A DNA stretch of 64,000 nt from Albimonas sp963816545 (GCA_963816545.1 CAWFLE010000003.1:1-64000); one strand, 5' to 3'; counted from the first letter of the stretch, positions 26,051-35,338 are shown. Numbers and translations: made by a program. Notes: generated by a model not told the origin, from the sequence alone.

Positions 26051-26121
26051 ACACGGCCGCGCCGGGCGCTCCCGGCGCTGAAAGGATGCTCCGATGGCGA
26101 ACCCGCCTGACCGCGACGACC
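26051..26121 (+). repeat. Duplicated sigma/anti-sigma junction, copy B
   Basis: This is the second copy of the junction at 25880-25950. It contains the pseudo-C-terminus of the sigma gene (CGCCGGGCGCTCCCGGCGCTG) directly before the functional anti-sigma ATG at 26094. It shows that a 171-bp tandem duplication once occurred and that the inner material has since diverged. Confidence 0.8.
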
Positions 26122-26855
26122 CCCGGGACGACGGCGACGCCGCCGAATACGTCCTCGGCACGCTCGACGAAGCCGAGCGCCGCGCCGCCGACGCCCGCCT
26201 GCGCGCCGATCCCGCCTTCGCCGCCGCGGTGCGGGCGTGGGAGGCGCGCCTCGAACCCCTGCTCGAAGGGCTGGCGGAAGCGCAGCCGACCATCCCCCCC
26301 GCCTCGGTCTGGGCCGCGATCAAGGCCCGGATCGAGGGCGGCGCGCCCGCCACCTCCGCCACGCCCGCCGCCCCCGCGGCCGACGTGGTCGATCTGCGCC
26401 GCCGCGTGCGCTACTGGAAGGGCACGACCGGCCTCGCCGCCGCGTTGGCCGCGATGCTCGCCATCGGCATCCTCCTCCCCCCCGGCCTGATCGGGCCCGA
26501 GCCCACGCCCACCGGCCCCGCCGGCACCTACTACGCCGTCCTCCAGCCCGGCGAGGAGCAGCCCGCCTTCGTGGCCGAGGTGGACCTCGCCGCCGGCACG
26601 GTCTCGCTCCGCCCCCTCCGCGCGCCCGCCCCGCCCGAGGGCCGGGACTACGAGATGTGGGTCCTCGGCGGCGGCCGCGCCCAGCCGGTGTCCCTGGGCC
26701 TGCTCGGCCAGGGCGGCCGCCTGCCGCTCGACGCCCTCCAGGGCCCGGTGGGCGACTCCGTCCTCGCCGTCTCGGTGGAGCCCACGGGCGGCTCCCCCAG
26801 CGGCCAGCCCACGGGCCCGGTGGTCTTCACCGGAGAGCTGATCCGCGCCGACTGA
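26094..26855 (+). CDS. RskA-family anti-sigma factor
   Basis: A 253-aa protein. The N-terminal zinc-less anti-sigma domain contains AAEYVLGTLDEAERRAADARLRAD (about residues 17-41). One transmembrane helix lies at about residues 122-142 (TTGLAAALAAMLAIGILLPP), and a C-terminal RskA domain contains YYAVLQPGEEQPAFVAEVD and YEMWVLGGG. It would hold the upstream ECF sigma at the membrane until a signal triggers release. The gene follows the sigma gene, separated by the duplicated segment. Confidence 0.88.
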   Translation: MANPPDRDDPRDDGDAAEYVLGTLDEAERRAADARLRADPAFAAAVRAWEARLEPLLEGLAEAQPTIPPASVWAAIKARIEGGAPATSATPAAPAADVVDLRRRVRYWKGTTGLAAALAAMLAIGILLPPGLIGPEPTPTGPAGTYYAVLQPGEEQPAFVAEVDLAAGTVSLRPLRAPAPPEGRDYEMWVLGGGRAQPVSLGLLGQGGRLPLDALQGPVGDSVLAVSVEPTGGSPSGQPTGPVVFTGELIRAD

Positions 26856-27663
26856 CCCCGGCGCGCGCGGCCGCAGGACGAGCCGCCGCATCGCCATGCC
26901 CGAAGGCGGGCCGGATGCGGACGGCCACGTTGCCGAAGCGGGCGCCGAGCGCGAACGAGCCCGGGCCGGCGCCGGCCGGGGGCGGGGCTCCGCCGGCGCA
27001 CCCGCTGCACGAGCGCATTCCTCAAGGAGACTGGAAAAACGGCCGCCGGAAGTCGAACGTCAGGAGGGCGATCCTCTTCCGGCGGCCGCCGCCCGGAGGC
27101 CGGGGGCCCGGCTCCGGGAGAGACGGGGGCCCGCCCCGCCACACCGGGCCGGGCCCCCCGGGCGCGCCAGGCCCGAAACATGCGGGCCGTCGCGCCGCCT
27201 CGGCGACGGACACGCGCGAGGCGAGGGAGGCCGTGCTCAACGCCGGGCGTCCACGCGATGGCGAGCCATCCCGGCCTCCGTCAGCCGACCGCGCACGCGC
27301 CGTCGGTTATCCGAAGCTACGGAGGGTGGTCCGGGCCGGTTTCAAAAACGGTTAAGATTTCTTCGGGCGGCCCTGAAGCAGCAAGGTTTCGTTAACCAGA
27401 TCCCCGGCAAGCCATTGATAACAAAAGATCTGCAGGCGCGTCGATCAAGGAGGCAAGCGCATCATACGCAAGCACTGTTTCGCATGCGAAACGCCCCGCG
27501 TTTCGCGGCCCCAAGCGCCCGGCTCAAATCTCCGCACTCGGTAGCCGGAGGGTCATCGACGGGATTGCCGCCCGTTCGAGAGCCCGTTTCTCCGCCCGTC
27601 CAAGCCGTTCCGGGCGGTTCCGAGAGCGGGAAATCCGACGAAGCGCGGCTTATCCGTCAGGCT
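26856..27663. other. Long intergenic region with inverted repeats
   Basis: About 800 bp between convergent genes with no gene that I can support. It contains a 13-bp perfect inverted repeat (27040-27052 with 27076-27088, CGGCCGCCGGAAG arms) that may terminate the sigma/anti-sigma transcript, although without a T-run. It also holds a lower-GC patch (27340-27480) and a 16-bp palindrome at 27477-27492. Confidence 0.5.
27477..27492. promoter_or_regulatory. Palindrome GTTTCGCATGCGAAAC
   Basis: A perfect 16-bp palindrome followed within 8 bp by another CGTTTCGCG half. Related elements occur at 41966-41994 and 61960-61990. It may be a dimeric regulator site or an extragenic repeat; the protein that would bind it is unknown. 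Confidence 0.45.
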
Positions 27664-28548
27664 CTAAGGCGCCTCGTCCGAGGGCGCATAGACGAACCCG
27701 CTCCCCGCCCGCCGGACGTATCCGCAATGCGTCCCCGCGAAGTGCCCCGGCAGGATCAGCGCCCCGGTCCCGGCGGCGTAGTCCAGCACCTTGGCCCGCG
27801 TCTCGGCGGCCCTGGCCTTGTCCTCGCAGTAGCCTGAGCTCCAGCCCGGATGGAACACCTGGAACGGCTGGTGCATCACGTCGGCGACGAACAGCGCCTC
27901 CTCCCCGCCCGAGCGCAGCCGCACCGCCATCTGTCCCGCCGCGTGCCCCGGCGTGGGCATGAAATCGAGGCCCGGCAGGAAGTCGCGCTCGTCCCCCTCC
28001 ACCAGCGCCACGCGCCCCTCGTCCAGCACCGGCTTCACGCTGTCGAGGAACGGCGCCGTACGCGCCTCCGACTGGCCCCGCGCCCCCCGCTCCGGGTCCT
28101 TGGCGTCCCGCTCGGTCCGGGTCATCACGTGCAGCGCCTGCGGGAAGGTGAGCCGCCAGCCGTCCCCGTCCTTCACGGTGGCCCAGCCCACATGGTCCAC
28201 ATGCAGGTGGGTGAAGATCACGTGGGTCAGGTCCTCCGGCCGCGCCCCCGCCGCCTCCAGCCGCGCGAGGAAGGGCGTGTCCAGCATCCCGAAGCGGTCC
28301 ATCGGCGCGGGACGGGGCTTGCCGTTCCCGCAGCCCGCGTCGATCAGCATCAGCGCATCCGGCGACCGCACGAGGAAGGCGTGGATCGAGGTCGGGTACG
28401 TCCGGCTCCCGGGGTCGTAGTAGGTGGGCGACAACCACTCCGGCAGGGCCGCGATGGCCGCGTCGTCCCAGTCGCGGAACAGGCTCGGCTCCCCCCGCAT
28501 CTCGATCTCGGGGATGCGCGTGATCTCGAACTCGCCGATGCGGATCAT
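27664..28548 (-). CDS. Metallo-beta-lactamase fold hydrolase
   Basis: A 294-aa protein with the zinc-binding motif THLHVDHVGW (HxHxDH), further metal ligands in PTPGHAAGQM and FVADVMHQPF, and a final PGHFAGTHCG. This places it in the MBL-fold hydrolase family (lactonase or thioesterase-like). It starts at 28548, overlapping the tcuB stop as ATGA, and is the last gene of a seven-gene operon. In this context it could hydrolyse a lactone or thioester intermediate; this is inference. Confidence 0.85.
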   Translation of the reverse strand: MIRIGEFEITRIPEIEMRGEPSLFRDWDDAAIAALPEWLSPTYYDPGSRTYPTSIHAFLVRSPDALMLIDAGCGNGKPRPAPMDRFGMLDTPFLARLEAAGARPEDLTHVIFTHLHVDHVGWATVKDGDGWRLTFPQALHVMTRTERDAKDPERGARGQSEARTAPFLDSVKPVLDEGRVALVEGDERDFLPGLDFMPTPGHAAGQMAVRLRSGGEEALFVADVMHQPFQVFHPGWSSGYCEDKARAAETRAKVLDYAAGTGALILPGHFAGTHCGYVRRAGSGFVYAPSDEAP

Positions 28549-29672
28549 TCCTGGACCCCTCCCTGCCTGCGCTCCATCGCGTGGCGCACCAGCGCCGCGT
28601 AGCGGTAGATGCCGTGGACGAACTTGCCGTAGGGCATCGCCAGGAAGAAGGCGAAGACGAAGCCCAGATGGACCGCCAGCAGCGTCCCCATCGCCGCCGT
28701 CTCCCGCAGGAGCAGCAGCAGAAGCCCCGTCGCCCCCACCCCCGCCAGCATGTGCAGGAAGGCCGCATCGGCGCCCTCCGCCCCGGTCTCGTCCCGCATC
28801 TCCGGCTCCCGCCCCCGCTTCGCGCGCATCAGCATCACGGGGCCGACGGTGATGCCCAGCCCGCCCCAGAACCCGAGGAACACCGGCAGGGACATCCAGG
28901 AATAGGGCGCCTCCCACCCGAAGCCGTAGTGCATCACGGTGGCCGAGGAGGTGGACGCGAAGCAGAGCAGGAACCCGTAGAACGTCAGATGGTGCCACAG
29001 CCGCCGCTCGTCCTGCACGCTCCGGTCATCCCCCGCGCAGCCGAGGCCCCCGCCGTCGAGATATCTCAGCGTCGCCGCATCCTGAGACCCCTGCCGCAGC
29101 CCCTCGCGGTCCGCCCGCCCCACCTGCGGCCCGAGGCCTCCCTCCACGTCCCGCCAGTAATTCCGCACCCCCATCCCGAGCGCCAGCACGGCGAAGGCGA
29201 AGACCGCGCCGAACAGCCACGCCATCGCGGCATGGGGCATGATCGCATAGAACGCCCCCTGCCCGGTGACGACGCCGAACATCACGTCCAGGTCCGAGGC
29301 CGCCATGAACGCGATCAGGAACCCCGCCACGCAGACCGCCGCCAGCGTCGACACCTTGACCCCGTTGCGCGCGAACATCCGCGCCATGGGCCGCGGCCAG
29401 GCGTAGTCCGCCCAGCTCCGCGCCCGCAGCTTCGCCAGCGCCCGCGGCACGTTCACCGCGAACTCGTGCGGAGGGGCGTACTGGCAATCGTGGTAGCAGG
29501 CCCCGCAGTTGTGGCAGAGGTTCGCGAGGTGCCGCAGGTCGCCTTCCGCGAAGGCCCGCCGCATCTCCATGGCGGGGAAGACGGCGCACAGCCCCTCGCA
29601 GTAGCGGCAGGCGTTGCAGATGGTCATCAGGCGGTCGGCCTCGGCCGCCTCGGGCGACATCGCCTCAGACAT
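28545..29672 (-). CDS. tcuB: TcuB-like iron-sulfur membrane electron-transfer protein
   Basis: A 375-aa protein. The N-terminus carries two four-cysteine clusters (Cys19/22/25/29 and Cys53/56/59/63) for two 4Fe-4S centres. About six transmembrane segments follow, with conserved histidines for haem or quinone interaction (for example HHLTFYGFLLCF). This is the layout of tricarballylate-utilisation TcuB/CitB, which passes electrons from the TcuA flavoprotein to the quinone pool. It overlaps tcuA by 8 bp and the MBL gene by 4 bp. Confidence 0.88.
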   Translation of the reverse strand: MSEAMSPEAAEADRLMTICNACRYCEGLCAVFPAMEMRRAFAEGDLRHLANLCHNCGACYHDCQYAPPHEFAVNVPRALAKLRARSWADYAWPRPMARMFARNGVKVSTLAAVCVAGFLIAFMAASDLDVMFGVVTGQGAFYAIMPHAAMAWLFGAVFAFAVLALGMGVRNYWRDVEGGLGPQVGRADREGLRQGSQDAATLRYLDGGGLGCAGDDRSVQDERRLWHHLTFYGFLLCFASTSSATVMHYGFGWEAPYSWMSLPVFLGFWGGLGITVGPVMLMRAKRGREPEMRDETGAEGADAAFLHMLAGVGATGLLLLLLRETAAMGTLLAVHLGFVFAFFLAMPYGKFVHGIYRYAALVRHAMERRQGGVQE

Positions 29673-31053
29673 GCCGCGCCGCTCCCTGCCCCGCCAGCCG
29701 CCCGAACACCGCCCCGATGGTCATGCCGATCCCCGCGAGGTAGCCCTTGCCCAGCACGTTCCCCGCCATGATCTCTCCGGCCGCATAGATGTTCTCCGAC
29801 GGCCCGTCCGTCATCTGCACCCGCGCCTCCCGGTCCACCTTCAGCCCCAGATAGGTGAAGGTGATCCCCGGCCGCAGCGGGTAGGCGTGGAAGGGCGCGG
29901 CCTCGATCCGCCTCGCCCAGTTGGTCTTCTCGGGGTTAAGGCCTTCGGTCCGGCAGCCGTCCAGCGCCGCCGGGTCGAACGCGCGCGGGCGGACGGCGGC
30001 GTTGTAGGCCTCCACCGTCGCGCGCAGCTTCTCGGGGTCCAGCTCCAGCTTCCCCGCCAGCTCCTCCAGCGTTCCGGCCGTCACCGCCGGGAAGATCGAG
30101 GGCATGAACAGCCGCTCCGACCGCGCATCGATGATGGAATAGGCGATCTGGCCGGGCTGGGCCGCCACCAGCCGACCCCAGATGGCGTAGCGCTTGGGCC
30201 AGAAATCCTCGCCCTCGTCGTAGAAGCGGTCGCCCTCGCGGTTCACCACGATTCCGAAGGGGATGCAGTCGAGCCGCGTTGCGATCCCGCCGTCGAACTG
30301 CGGCGCGCGGGCGTCCAGCGCCACCGCGTGGCACTGGTCGGGCTCCCCCACCGGCTGGCAGCCGCGGTCCAGCATCTCCCGCAGGAGGGAGCCCCGGTTG
30401 TAGGGCGTACCGCGGATGCGGAAGTTGCGCGCGGCCTCGCCCCAGTATTCCTCCAGCCACTCGATGTTGGCCTCGAACCCGCCGGCGGCGGCCACGAAGG
30501 CCCGCGCGGCCACCCGATGCGCCTTTCCGCCCGCGGTCACGGTCGCGGCGGCGAAGCGGCCGCCCTCGATCTCCATGCCGGTCACCTCGGCATCGTAGAG
30601 CACCTCCACCCCCTCCGCCCCGGCGGTGCGGTAGAGGGCGTTCATCAGGCTCTTGCCGCCGCCGAGGAAGAAGGCGTTGGTCCGCCCCAGGCTCAGCGAC
30701 CCCGTCAGACTCGGCTGGAAGCGCACGCCGAGCGAGGTCATGTAGTCCCACAACCCCTTCGACTCGGCGATGGCGAAGCGGGCGAGCTGCTCGTCCGTGC
30801 GCCCGCCGGTGACGCGCAGCAGGTCCTCCCAGAACTCCTCCTCCGGGTAGGGGCCGGTGAGGATGCCGTTGCCCTCGTCATGGGCGCAGCGGAGGTTTCG
30901 GGTGTGGCGGGTGTTGCCGCCCCGGTAGAAGCGCGGCGCGGCCTCCACCACCAGCACGCGGGCGCCCGCCTTGCGCGCGGTGATGGCGGCGCAGAGGGCG
31001 GCGTTCCCGCCTCCCGCCACCAGCACGTCCCAGTCCCGTTGCAGCGGGCTCAC
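29665..31053 (-). CDS. tcuA: TcuA-like FAD-dependent tricarballylate dehydrogenase family protein
   Basis: A 462-aa flavoprotein of the fumarate reductase/succinate dehydrogenase flavoprotein superfamily. The FAD motif is VAGGGNAALCAA (about residues 12-23); the C-terminus carries ENIYAAGEIMAGNVLGKGYLAG and the GMTIGAVFGRLAG end. It starts with GTG at 31053, overlapping the stop of the alpha/beta hydrolase gene as GTGA. TcuA oxidises tricarballylate to cis-aconitate with TcuB as electron partner. With the unusual neighbours here, the true substrate may be another carboxylic acid. No TcuC transporter or TcuR regulator is present. Confidence 0.85.
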   Translation of the reverse strand: MSPLQRDWDVLVAGGGNAALCAAITARKAGARVLVVEAAPRFYRGGNTRHTRNLRCAHDEGNGILTGPYPEEEFWEDLLRVTGGRTDEQLARFAIAESKGLWDYMTSLGVRFQPSLTGSLSLGRTNAFFLGGGKSLMNALYRTAGAEGVEVLYDAEVTGMEIEGGRFAAATVTAGGKAHRVAARAFVAAAGGFEANIEWLEEYWGEAARNFRIRGTPYNRGSLLREMLDRGCQPVGEPDQCHAVALDARAPQFDGGIATRLDCIPFGIVVNREGDRFYDEGEDFWPKRYAIWGRLVAAQPGQIAYSIIDARSERLFMPSIFPAVTAGTLEELAGKLELDPEKLRATVEAYNAAVRPRAFDPAALDGCRTEGLNPEKTNWARRIEAAPFHAYPLRPGITFTYLGLKVDREARVQMTDGPSENIYAAGEIMAGNVLGKGYLAGIGMTIGAVFGRLAGQGAARHV

Positions 31054-31898
31054 AACGCCCGGATCTCGTCGAGAACCGGCAGCAGATGCTCCCGGAACTT
31101 CTCCGGGTTCTCGGACATGGGGAAGTGGCCGAGCCGGTCCATGATCTTCAGCTTCGCGCCGGGGATGCGTTCGGCGGTGCGGACGGAATCCGCAGGCTCG
31201 CAGGAATAGTCGTACTCGCCGGTCAGCATGAACAGCGGGCACTTCGCGGTGTCGATCTTCGGCGTCACCTCCCGCAGGTCTCCGTCCACGCGGTAGAACC
31301 ACAGGTCGCCGCGGAACACCCCCGGCCCCGAGCACTGGTAATGCCACAGCGTCTCGTGCCGATCCGCCTCCGGCCCCCCGGGCGCGATGAGGCCCGAGAT
31401 CAGCGCGGCGCAAGCCTCGCCCCCGTGGACGTCCGAGCGGTGCAGCCAGTCGATGTCGTACCAGGGCGTCTGGTGGTCGGCGGATTGCAGCCCGATCAGC
31501 GCGCGGAACTTCTCCGGGTGCTCGGCCGCGAGGTTCAGCACGATCCGCCCGCCGATGGAGCAGCCCATGCAGACCGGCCGGTCCAGCTCCAGCGCCTGCG
31601 CCACCGTCAGGATCAGGTCGGTGTAGCTGGCCGTGGTAAGCCGGTATTCGCGGTTCTGGAAGCCCGGCGGAGGGCTGGATTTCCCGTGCCAGGGCATGTC
31701 GAACACCACCACCCTGAAGTGCTTCGTCACCTCCGGGTCGTTGAGCAGCGCCCGGTACTGCCGCCCGTCCGCGCCCGCGGTGTGCAGGCACAGGAGCGGG
31801 ATGCCCTCCCCCGCCTCCTCCCAATAAAGGCGATGCGGCTCGCCCCCGATCTCGAGGTGCATGTAGCGCCCGATGACTGGCTCGATGCGCACGCTCAT
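31050..31898 (-). CDS. Alpha/beta hydrolase
   Basis: A 282-aa alpha/beta hydrolase with nucleophile Ser114 in GCSIGG, acid Asp230 in GEYDYSC and His258 in LGHFPMSENP; the oxyanion region is LHTAGADGRQ. Full family length. It is most like C-C or ester hydrolases of catabolic operons. It overlaps both neighbours by 4 bp. Cytoplasmic. Confidence 0.88.
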   Translation of the reverse strand: MSVRIEPVIGRYMHLEIGGEPHRLYWEEAGEGIPLLCLHTAGADGRQYRALLNDPEVTKHFRVVVFDMPWHGKSSPPPGFQNREYRLTTASYTDLILTVAQALELDRPVCMGCSIGGRIVLNLAAEHPEKFRALIGLQSADHQTPWYDIDWLHRSDVHGGEACAALISGLIAPGGPEADRHETLWHYQCSGPGVFRGDLWFYRVDGDLREVTPKIDTAKCPLFMLTGEYDYSCEPADSVRTAERIPGAKLKIMDRLGHFPMSENPEKFREHLLPVLDEIRAL

Positions 31899-32323
31899 GC
31901 CGCCCCCTCCGTCAGGGGCGCATCCTGCGCGGGGCCGAACCCGGCCGCGCGGGGCAGCGCCATGACGTCCTTCACGTATTGCAGGTTGGAGAAGACCGGA
32001 TGCAGGTCGCCCTCGATCCGCAGCCGCCCCCGCTTGGCGATGGCGAAGAGGTCATGGAACCCCACCTTCGGCACGGGCCGCCAGAACTCCACCCAGTCCT
32101 CGGCCGAGGCCCGGAGCGCGGCGTTCCACGACCGCATCAGGCGGTCCCCCTCCACGATCTCCTCGATCCGGCCCTCGCGGAAGCGCAGATGCCAGCGGGT
32201 CTCGCCCGCCTCCAGCATCAGGGCGCAGTCGAAGCGGCGGCCGCGCCAGATAAGGTGCGGCTCGGCCTCCAGCAGGGCGGGGAGGGCGGTGAACGCCGCC
32301 CGGCAGGTCTCGGGCGCGCTCAT
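31895..32323 (-). CDS. Small SCP2-like protein in the tcu-type operon
   Basis: A 142-aa soluble protein. The layout (DCALMLEAGETRWHLRFREGRIEEI, then a helical stretch and RGRLRIEGDLHPVFSNLQYV) resembles the sterol carrier protein 2 fold, which binds acyl chains or other hydrophobic ligands. The match is by eye and moderate. It overlaps both neighbours by ATGA junctions, so it is an integral part of the operon. It could bind or shuttle a CoA-linked or hydrophobic substrate. Confidence 0.6.
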   Translation of the reverse strand: MSAPETCRAAFTALPALLEAEPHLIWRGRRFDCALMLEAGETRWHLRFREGRIEEIVEGDRLMRSWNAALRASAEDWVEFWRPVPKVGFHDLFAIAKRGRLRIEGDLHPVFSNLQYVKDVMALPRAAGFGPAQDAPLTEGAA

Positions 32324-33189
32324 GTCCCCGTCACCCGCGCCAGCACGGGGAAATACTCCGCCCCGAAGCCCGCGGCCTTCGCGACCTTCATCCGCGCCTC
32401 CGCCAGCTCCGCCCCCGGCGCCGCCAGCGACAGCTCGCGCGCGAGGTCGAGGGCGTAGCTCACGTCCTTCAGCGCGTAGTCCGTGGGGAAGGCGCCTTTC
32501 GGGAACTCGTCCGGGATCATCGCCTTCAGGCCGTGGTTTCGCAGCGCGAAGCTGTCGGCCGAGCCTTTGGACAGCGTCTCGAACAGCGTGCGCCGGTCGA
32601 CGCCCGCGCCCTCGCCGAGCGCCAGCGCCTCGGACAGGGCCACGACGGTCTGGAACAGGACCATGTTGTTCATGATCTTCACGACCTGACCGCAGCCGAT
32701 CCCGCCGCACAGCGTCACGTCCGAGGCCGCATGGCGCAGCAGCGGCTCGATCTCGGCGTAGAGCGCCTCTTCGGCCCCGACCATGATCGAGAGCGTGCCG
32801 TCGATGGCCGCCTGCCGCGTCCGCGCCACCGGCGCGTCGGCCATCCGGACGCCCTTCGCGCCCAGCTTCGCCGCCAGCTCCCGCGTCAGGCCCACGGGCG
32901 CGGTGGAGGTGTCCACCACCACCTGCCCTTCGCGCAGATGGGGCAGCAGGTCCTCGACCACCGCCGCCACCTGCGGGCCGCCGGGCAGGGAGAGGAAGAT
33001 GATCTCCGCCTGCGCGGCCACCTCGGCCACCGACCCGCAGACCCCCGCCCCCTCCGCCCCCAGCCGCTCCAGCGGCCCGGGCGAGAGGTCGAACACCGCC
33101 ATCTCCCGCCCCGCCTTCCTGAGGATGTTGCGGCAGATGGGTTCCCCCATCACGCCGAGCCCGATGAACCCAAGACCCTCAGCCGGCAA
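32320..33189 (-). CDS. NAD(P)-dependent beta-hydroxyacid dehydrogenase (3-hydroxyisobutyrate dehydrogenase family)
   Basis: A 289-aa enzyme with the nucleotide-binding motif GFIGLGVMGEPICRN (residues 7-21), the substrate-binding DAPVARTRQAAIDGTL (family DAPVSGG-like) and catalytic Lys171 in GQVVKIMNNM. It oxidises a beta-hydroxyacid to a semialdehyde or ketoacid. It overlaps the CoA ligase gene by 11 bp. Substrate not deducible; in this operon it would handle a branched or dicarboxylic intermediate. Confidence 0.88.
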   Translation of the reverse strand: MPAEGLGFIGLGVMGEPICRNILRKAGREMAVFDLSPGPLERLGAEGAGVCGSVAEVAAQAEIIFLSLPGGPQVAAVVEDLLPHLREGQVVVDTSTAPVGLTRELAAKLGAKGVRMADAPVARTRQAAIDGTLSIMVGAEEALYAEIEPLLRHAASDVTLCGGIGCGQVVKIMNNMVLFQTVVALSEALALGEGAGVDRRTLFETLSKGSADSFALRNHGLKAMIPDEFPKGAFPTDYALKDVSYALDLARELSLAAPGAELAEARMKVAKAAGFGAEYFPVLARVTGT

Positions 33190-35338
33190 GACGCGCCTCC
33201 TCCCCTTCCGCGGGGATGATCAGCGCATCCACCGCCACGATGTCCGAGCCCCGGCAGATCAGCGGGTTCACGTCCAGCTCCGCCAGCCCCTCGCCCGCAT
33301 CCGCGGCGAACTCCGAGACGCGGGCCACCACTTCGGCCAGCCGCGGCACGTCCACCGCCGGCAGGTCGCGGAAGCCGTCCAGCACCGCGGCGCCCCTGAG
33401 CCGGCGCAGCATCGCCTCCGCCTCCGCCGGCGTCACCGGCGCGGGCGCGGCCACGCTGTCGCGCATCAGCTCCACGAAGATCCCGCCGAGGCCGACGACC
33501 ACCACCGCCCCGAAGGCCGGATCGCGCCGGGCGCCCACCACGATCTCGACCCCCTGCGGGACCATCCGCTGCAGCAGCACGCCGTCCACCCGCGCGTCGG
33601 GCTTGTAGCGCCGCACCCGCTCCATCATCGCGTCGAACTCGGCCGAGGCCTGTTCGGCCGACCGCAGGCCCAGCGCGATGCCCCCCGCTTCCGTCTTGTG
33701 GGGCAGGTCGGGGCTGTCCACCTTCATCGCCAGCGGGAAGCCCAGCGCCGCGGCGGCATCCGCCGCCTCCGCGGCCGTCGCCGCCGCCCGCTCCTCCACC
33801 ACCGGCACGCCGTAGGCCGCGAGGATCGCCTTCGCCTCCCGCTCGGTCACCGGGCCGCCCGCGGCCGCCAGCCGCTGCGCGAGGCCTGAGGCCGGCTCCG
33901 TGAGCCGCGGCTTCTCCTCGGGCTCCACCTTGCGCGCATGCCAGCGCCCCCAGGCGCGGATCGCCTCGAAGCAATAGCGGGTGGAGCGGAACAGCGCCAA
34001 GCCCTGCGCGCTCTCGATCTCCCAGGACCCGGGCCCCTCCAGCCAGCCGGCCATCCAGGGGATCACGATCATCTTCCCCTTCGCCTGCGCCACCCCGTCC
34101 AGAAGCCGGAAGCGCGGGATCGACAGCTCCACCGCCAGCGGCTGCGGGGTCATCAGCAGCCCGTAATCCTCCTGGTCGAGCATCGCCTCCACGCAGTCGA
34201 TCAGGGACTGGCGGTCGTTCATCACCTGCGCGGTGACGTCCACCGGGTTGGCGGCCGAGCCGTATTCCGGGATCCGCGCCTTGAGGATCGCCGAGACCTC
34301 CGCCGTCGGCTGCGGCAGCGGCACGCCCGCCGTCTCGGCCGCATCGGCGCAGATCACCGCGGCGCCGCCGGAGGTGGCGATGATCGCCACGCCCTCCGCC
34401 TTTGGCGCGGGCGCCTTGGCGAAGAACTGCGCCGTCTCCATCAGCGCCTCGACCTCGTCCACGAAGACGCCGCCCGCCCGCTCCACCATGGTCCGGTAGG
34501 CGTCGTGGGACCCCGCCAGCGACCCGGTATGGGACGCGGACGCCGCCGCCCCCGCCTCCCCGCGCCCCATCTTGGTCAGCAGCACCGGCTTGCCGAGGCG
34601 GGACGCCTTCTTGATCGCCGCCTCCAGCCGCCCGGGCTCGGGCACGCCCTCCAGCAGCACCGCGATCGCCTCGCACCCCTCCTCGTCCGCGAGGAAGGAG
34701 ATGCAGTCGCCCACATCCACGTCCGAGGAGTTCCCGCAGGCCAGCATGTGGGAGAAGAACATCCCCCGCTTCATCGCCTGCGTCAGGCTGAAGCCCATGG
34801 CGCCGGACTGGCTCACCACCCCGATCTTGCGCTCCGCCGCCGGCCGCTCGTAGCCCTCGTGCAGGTCGAGGCCGGTCATGAAGGTCGCGCCCGCGCCGTT
34901 GCCGAAATTGACGTAGCCGATGGCGTTGGGCCCGATCAGCGGCATGCCCGCGTCATGCGCCAGCCGCGCGTTCTCGCGCTGGAGGGCCATGCCCGCCTCG
35001 CCCATCTCTCCGAAGCCCGAGGCGAAGACGACCATCCCCCCGGCGCCCCTGGCGACGCACTCGTCGATCAGCGGGCGCACCGCCTCCCGCGCCGTGACCA
35101 GCACCACGCAATCCGGCGCCTCCGGCAGCGCCGAGACGGAGGGCCAGCAGCGCCGCCCGAACAGCTCCTCGTATTTCGGGTTCACGAGGAAGATCTCGCC
35201 CTGGAAATGCGCGAGGTTCTCCAGCGTCCGCGCGCCGAAGCTGCCCTCCCGCGGCGATACGCCGACGATGGCGATGGACCGGGGCGCGAACAGCCTGCGC
35301 AGCTCGTCCCCTGAATACAGGCGTCCCCCGGCGCTCAT
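33179..35338 (-). CDS. Acyl-CoA synthetase (NDP-forming) / acetate-CoA ligase family, fused subunits
   Basis: A 719-aa protein with the alpha part first (FAPRSIAIVGVSPREGSFGARTL, GPNAIGYVNF, GVVSQSGAMGFSL, and the phospho-His in ASASHTGSLAGS) and the ATP-grasp beta part last (AKAILAAYGVPVVEE, FPLAMKVDSPDLPHKTEAGG). Such enzymes interconvert an acid plus CoA plus NTP with the acyl-CoA. First gene of the seven-gene operon. The ATG at 35338 has no good site of its own. A mini-ORF starting at 35362 with GGGAGGAG upstream ends exactly across this ATG. Confidence 0.88.
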   Translation of the reverse strand: MSAGGRLYSGDELRRLFAPRSIAIVGVSPREGSFGARTLENLAHFQGEIFLVNPKYEELFGRRCWPSVSALPEAPDCVVLVTAREAVRPLIDECVARGAGGMVVFASGFGEMGEAGMALQRENARLAHDAGMPLIGPNAIGYVNFGNGAGATFMTGLDLHEGYERPAAERKIGVVSQSGAMGFSLTQAMKRGMFFSHMLACGNSSDVDVGDCISFLADEEGCEAIAVLLEGVPEPGRLEAAIKKASRLGKPVLLTKMGRGEAGAAASASHTGSLAGSHDAYRTMVERAGGVFVDEVEALMETAQFFAKAPAPKAEGVAIIATSGGAAVICADAAETAGVPLPQPTAEVSAILKARIPEYGSAANPVDVTAQVMNDRQSLIDCVEAMLDQEDYGLLMTPQPLAVELSIPRFRLLDGVAQAKGKMIVIPWMAGWLEGPGSWEIESAQGLALFRSTRYCFEAIRAWGRWHARKVEPEEKPRLTEPASGLAQRLAAAGGPVTEREAKAILAAYGVPVVEERAAATAAEAADAAAALGFPLAMKVDSPDLPHKTEAGGIALGLRSAEQASAEFDAMMERVRRYKPDARVDGVLLQRMVPQGVEIVVGARRDPAFGAVVVVGLGGIFVELMRDSVAAPAPVTPAEAEAMLRRLRGAAVLDGFRDLPAVDVPRLAEVVARVSEFAADAGEGLAELDVNPLICRGSDIVAVDALIIPAEGEEARLAG

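Noticed and set aside
28545..31053. Complete tricarballylate utilisation locus tcuRABC
   Set aside because: Only tcuA and tcuB are present; no LysR-type TcuR and no major-facilitator TcuC are seen nearby.
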